Shown: piece by piece, positions 29,658 to 29,960 of the stretch
How the letters are laid out: every line of letters begins with the position of its first letter
Position numbering within the stretch: position 1 is the first letter of the stretch
Translations under genes and position numbers: made by a program
Assembly: GCA_016256075.1 (NCBI GenBank)
Contig: SDVU01000017.1
Span: 1 to 29,960, forward strand
Direction of reading: 5' to 3'
Source of the DNA: Dictyocoela muelleri
Lineage: Eukaryota > Microsporidia
DNA: 29,960 nt
Notes under the pieces: generated by a model
Told to the model about the DNA's origin: nothing
What the model saw: the letters and a program-made list of their open reading frames with translations, nothing else
The model's database searches: none

Positions 29658-29870
29658 AAAATAATTAAAAAATATGTTTTTGAGAAGATTTTGAGGTTTT
29701 ATTAGCGGAAATCAATTTTTATTATTTTTTTGTTCTTAAAATAGAAATATACACATAAAAATCTTCGTTGTTTATTTGTATATTATTATTTTAATAACAA
29801 AAAAAAATAAAAAGTTTATTTCCGCTAATAAAACCCAAAACTCTTCTCAAAAACATATTTTTTAATTTTT
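29658..29870. repeat. Foldback MITE, family 1 copy A (mirror arm)
   Basis: Mirror image of the element at 91-303. Being itself nearly palindromic, it reads almost the same in both orientations. Confidence 0.8.
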
Positions 29871-29960
29871 TGGAACTTTTCTCTTTCGGTATAGCCGATA
29901 AACTTCCAAAAAAAGAAGCATACCAAAAAATACAAAAATAAACAAATATTTATTTTTCAT
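29862..29960 (-). CDS. Mirror copy of the edge hydrophobic ORF
   Basis: This is the exact reverse-complement copy of the 32-codon frame at the other edge: one membrane segment followed by a basic tail, open to the end of the sequence. It carries no independent evidence. Confidence 0.2.
   Translation of the reverse strand: MKNKYLFIFVFFGMLLFLEVYRLYRKRKVPKN

Larger units (their letters stand above)
1..29960. repeat. Perfect spacer-less palindrome spanning the whole sequence
   Basis: The first bases read ATGAAAAATAAATATTTG and the last bases are their exact reverse complement. The same holds at every place compared: all reading frames occur as mirror pairs with identical translations, both Merlin copies have the same terminal repeats, and the two arms meet with no unpaired base at GCTGC|GCAGC (14976-14985). 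The two arms are 14,980 bp each. Natural palindromes of this size normally have a spacer and some divergence between arms, and their axis has no reason to fall at the exact midpoint of an assembled sequence. I read this as probably one arm assembled or sequenced twice in opposite orientations. A true recent inverted duplication, or a copied hairpin end, cannot be excluded from sequence alone. Confidence 0.98.

Noticed and set aside
1-29960. Plasmid, phage or organelle replicon with terminal inverted repeats
   Set aside because: There are no replication, structural or organelle genes; the content is nuclear-type transposons and one eukaryotic gene.

Overview
The window is one perfect inverted repeat. 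Base x on one strand equals the complement of base 29961 - x, with the axis between 14980 and 14981 and no spacer. Only 14,980 bp of sequence is unique; everything in the left arm (1-14980) reappears in the right arm (14981-29960) on the opposite strand. I found no difference between the arms in any stretch I compared. That identity, together with an axis lying exactly at the midpoint of the whole sequence, looks more like an assembly or fold-back artefact than an old genomic palindrome, but the sequence alone cannot decide.

The unique arm is strongly AT-rich eukaryotic DNA full of decayed DNA transposons (Merlin/IS1016-like, pogo/Tigger-like, Mutator-like, hAT), a tRNA-derived SINE family and foldback MITEs. 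It holds one convincing intact gene: an intronless, Lys/Asn-rich Sel1-repeat protein with an N-terminal signal-like segment, a C-terminal membrane segment and a polyadenylation signal 8 bases past the stop. A TE-rich microsporidian is my best guess (inference, about even odds). Another AT-rich small eukaryote is possible.

Layout of the left arm (mirror = 29961 - x): a tiny ORF cut by the sequence edge (1-99); foldback MITE A (91-303); Merlin-type transposase relic 1 (800-1215); foldback MITE B of the same family (1352-1565); Merlin-type relic 2 (1992-2697); an AT-rich element-like block with CACTA...TAGTG ends (2918-3432); a Merlin element with both 35-bp terminal repeats (3642-4740); a pogo/Tigger element (4843-7174) carrying a SINE with a perfect 13-bp target duplication (6438-7021); a 43-bp tandem repeat (7488-7612); the Sel1-repeat gene (7676-9505, minus strand); then a nested stack. 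In the stack, a SINE is split by an unclassified long-TIR element carrying 17-bp CCAGATC arrays at both ends (9904-11268), a second SINE is split by a Mutator-like element (11681-13331), and a third SINE is split by a small MITE (13576-13736). Last comes a hAT element (from 13935) that runs into the palindrome axis and is cut there.

The transposase genes are all interrupted, so the region is a graveyard of transposons around one host gene. The nesting gives relative ages: pogo before SINE 1; SINE 3 before its MITE and, by adjacency, probably before SINE 2; SINE 2 before the Mutator-like element; SINE 4 before the 17-bp-repeat element.
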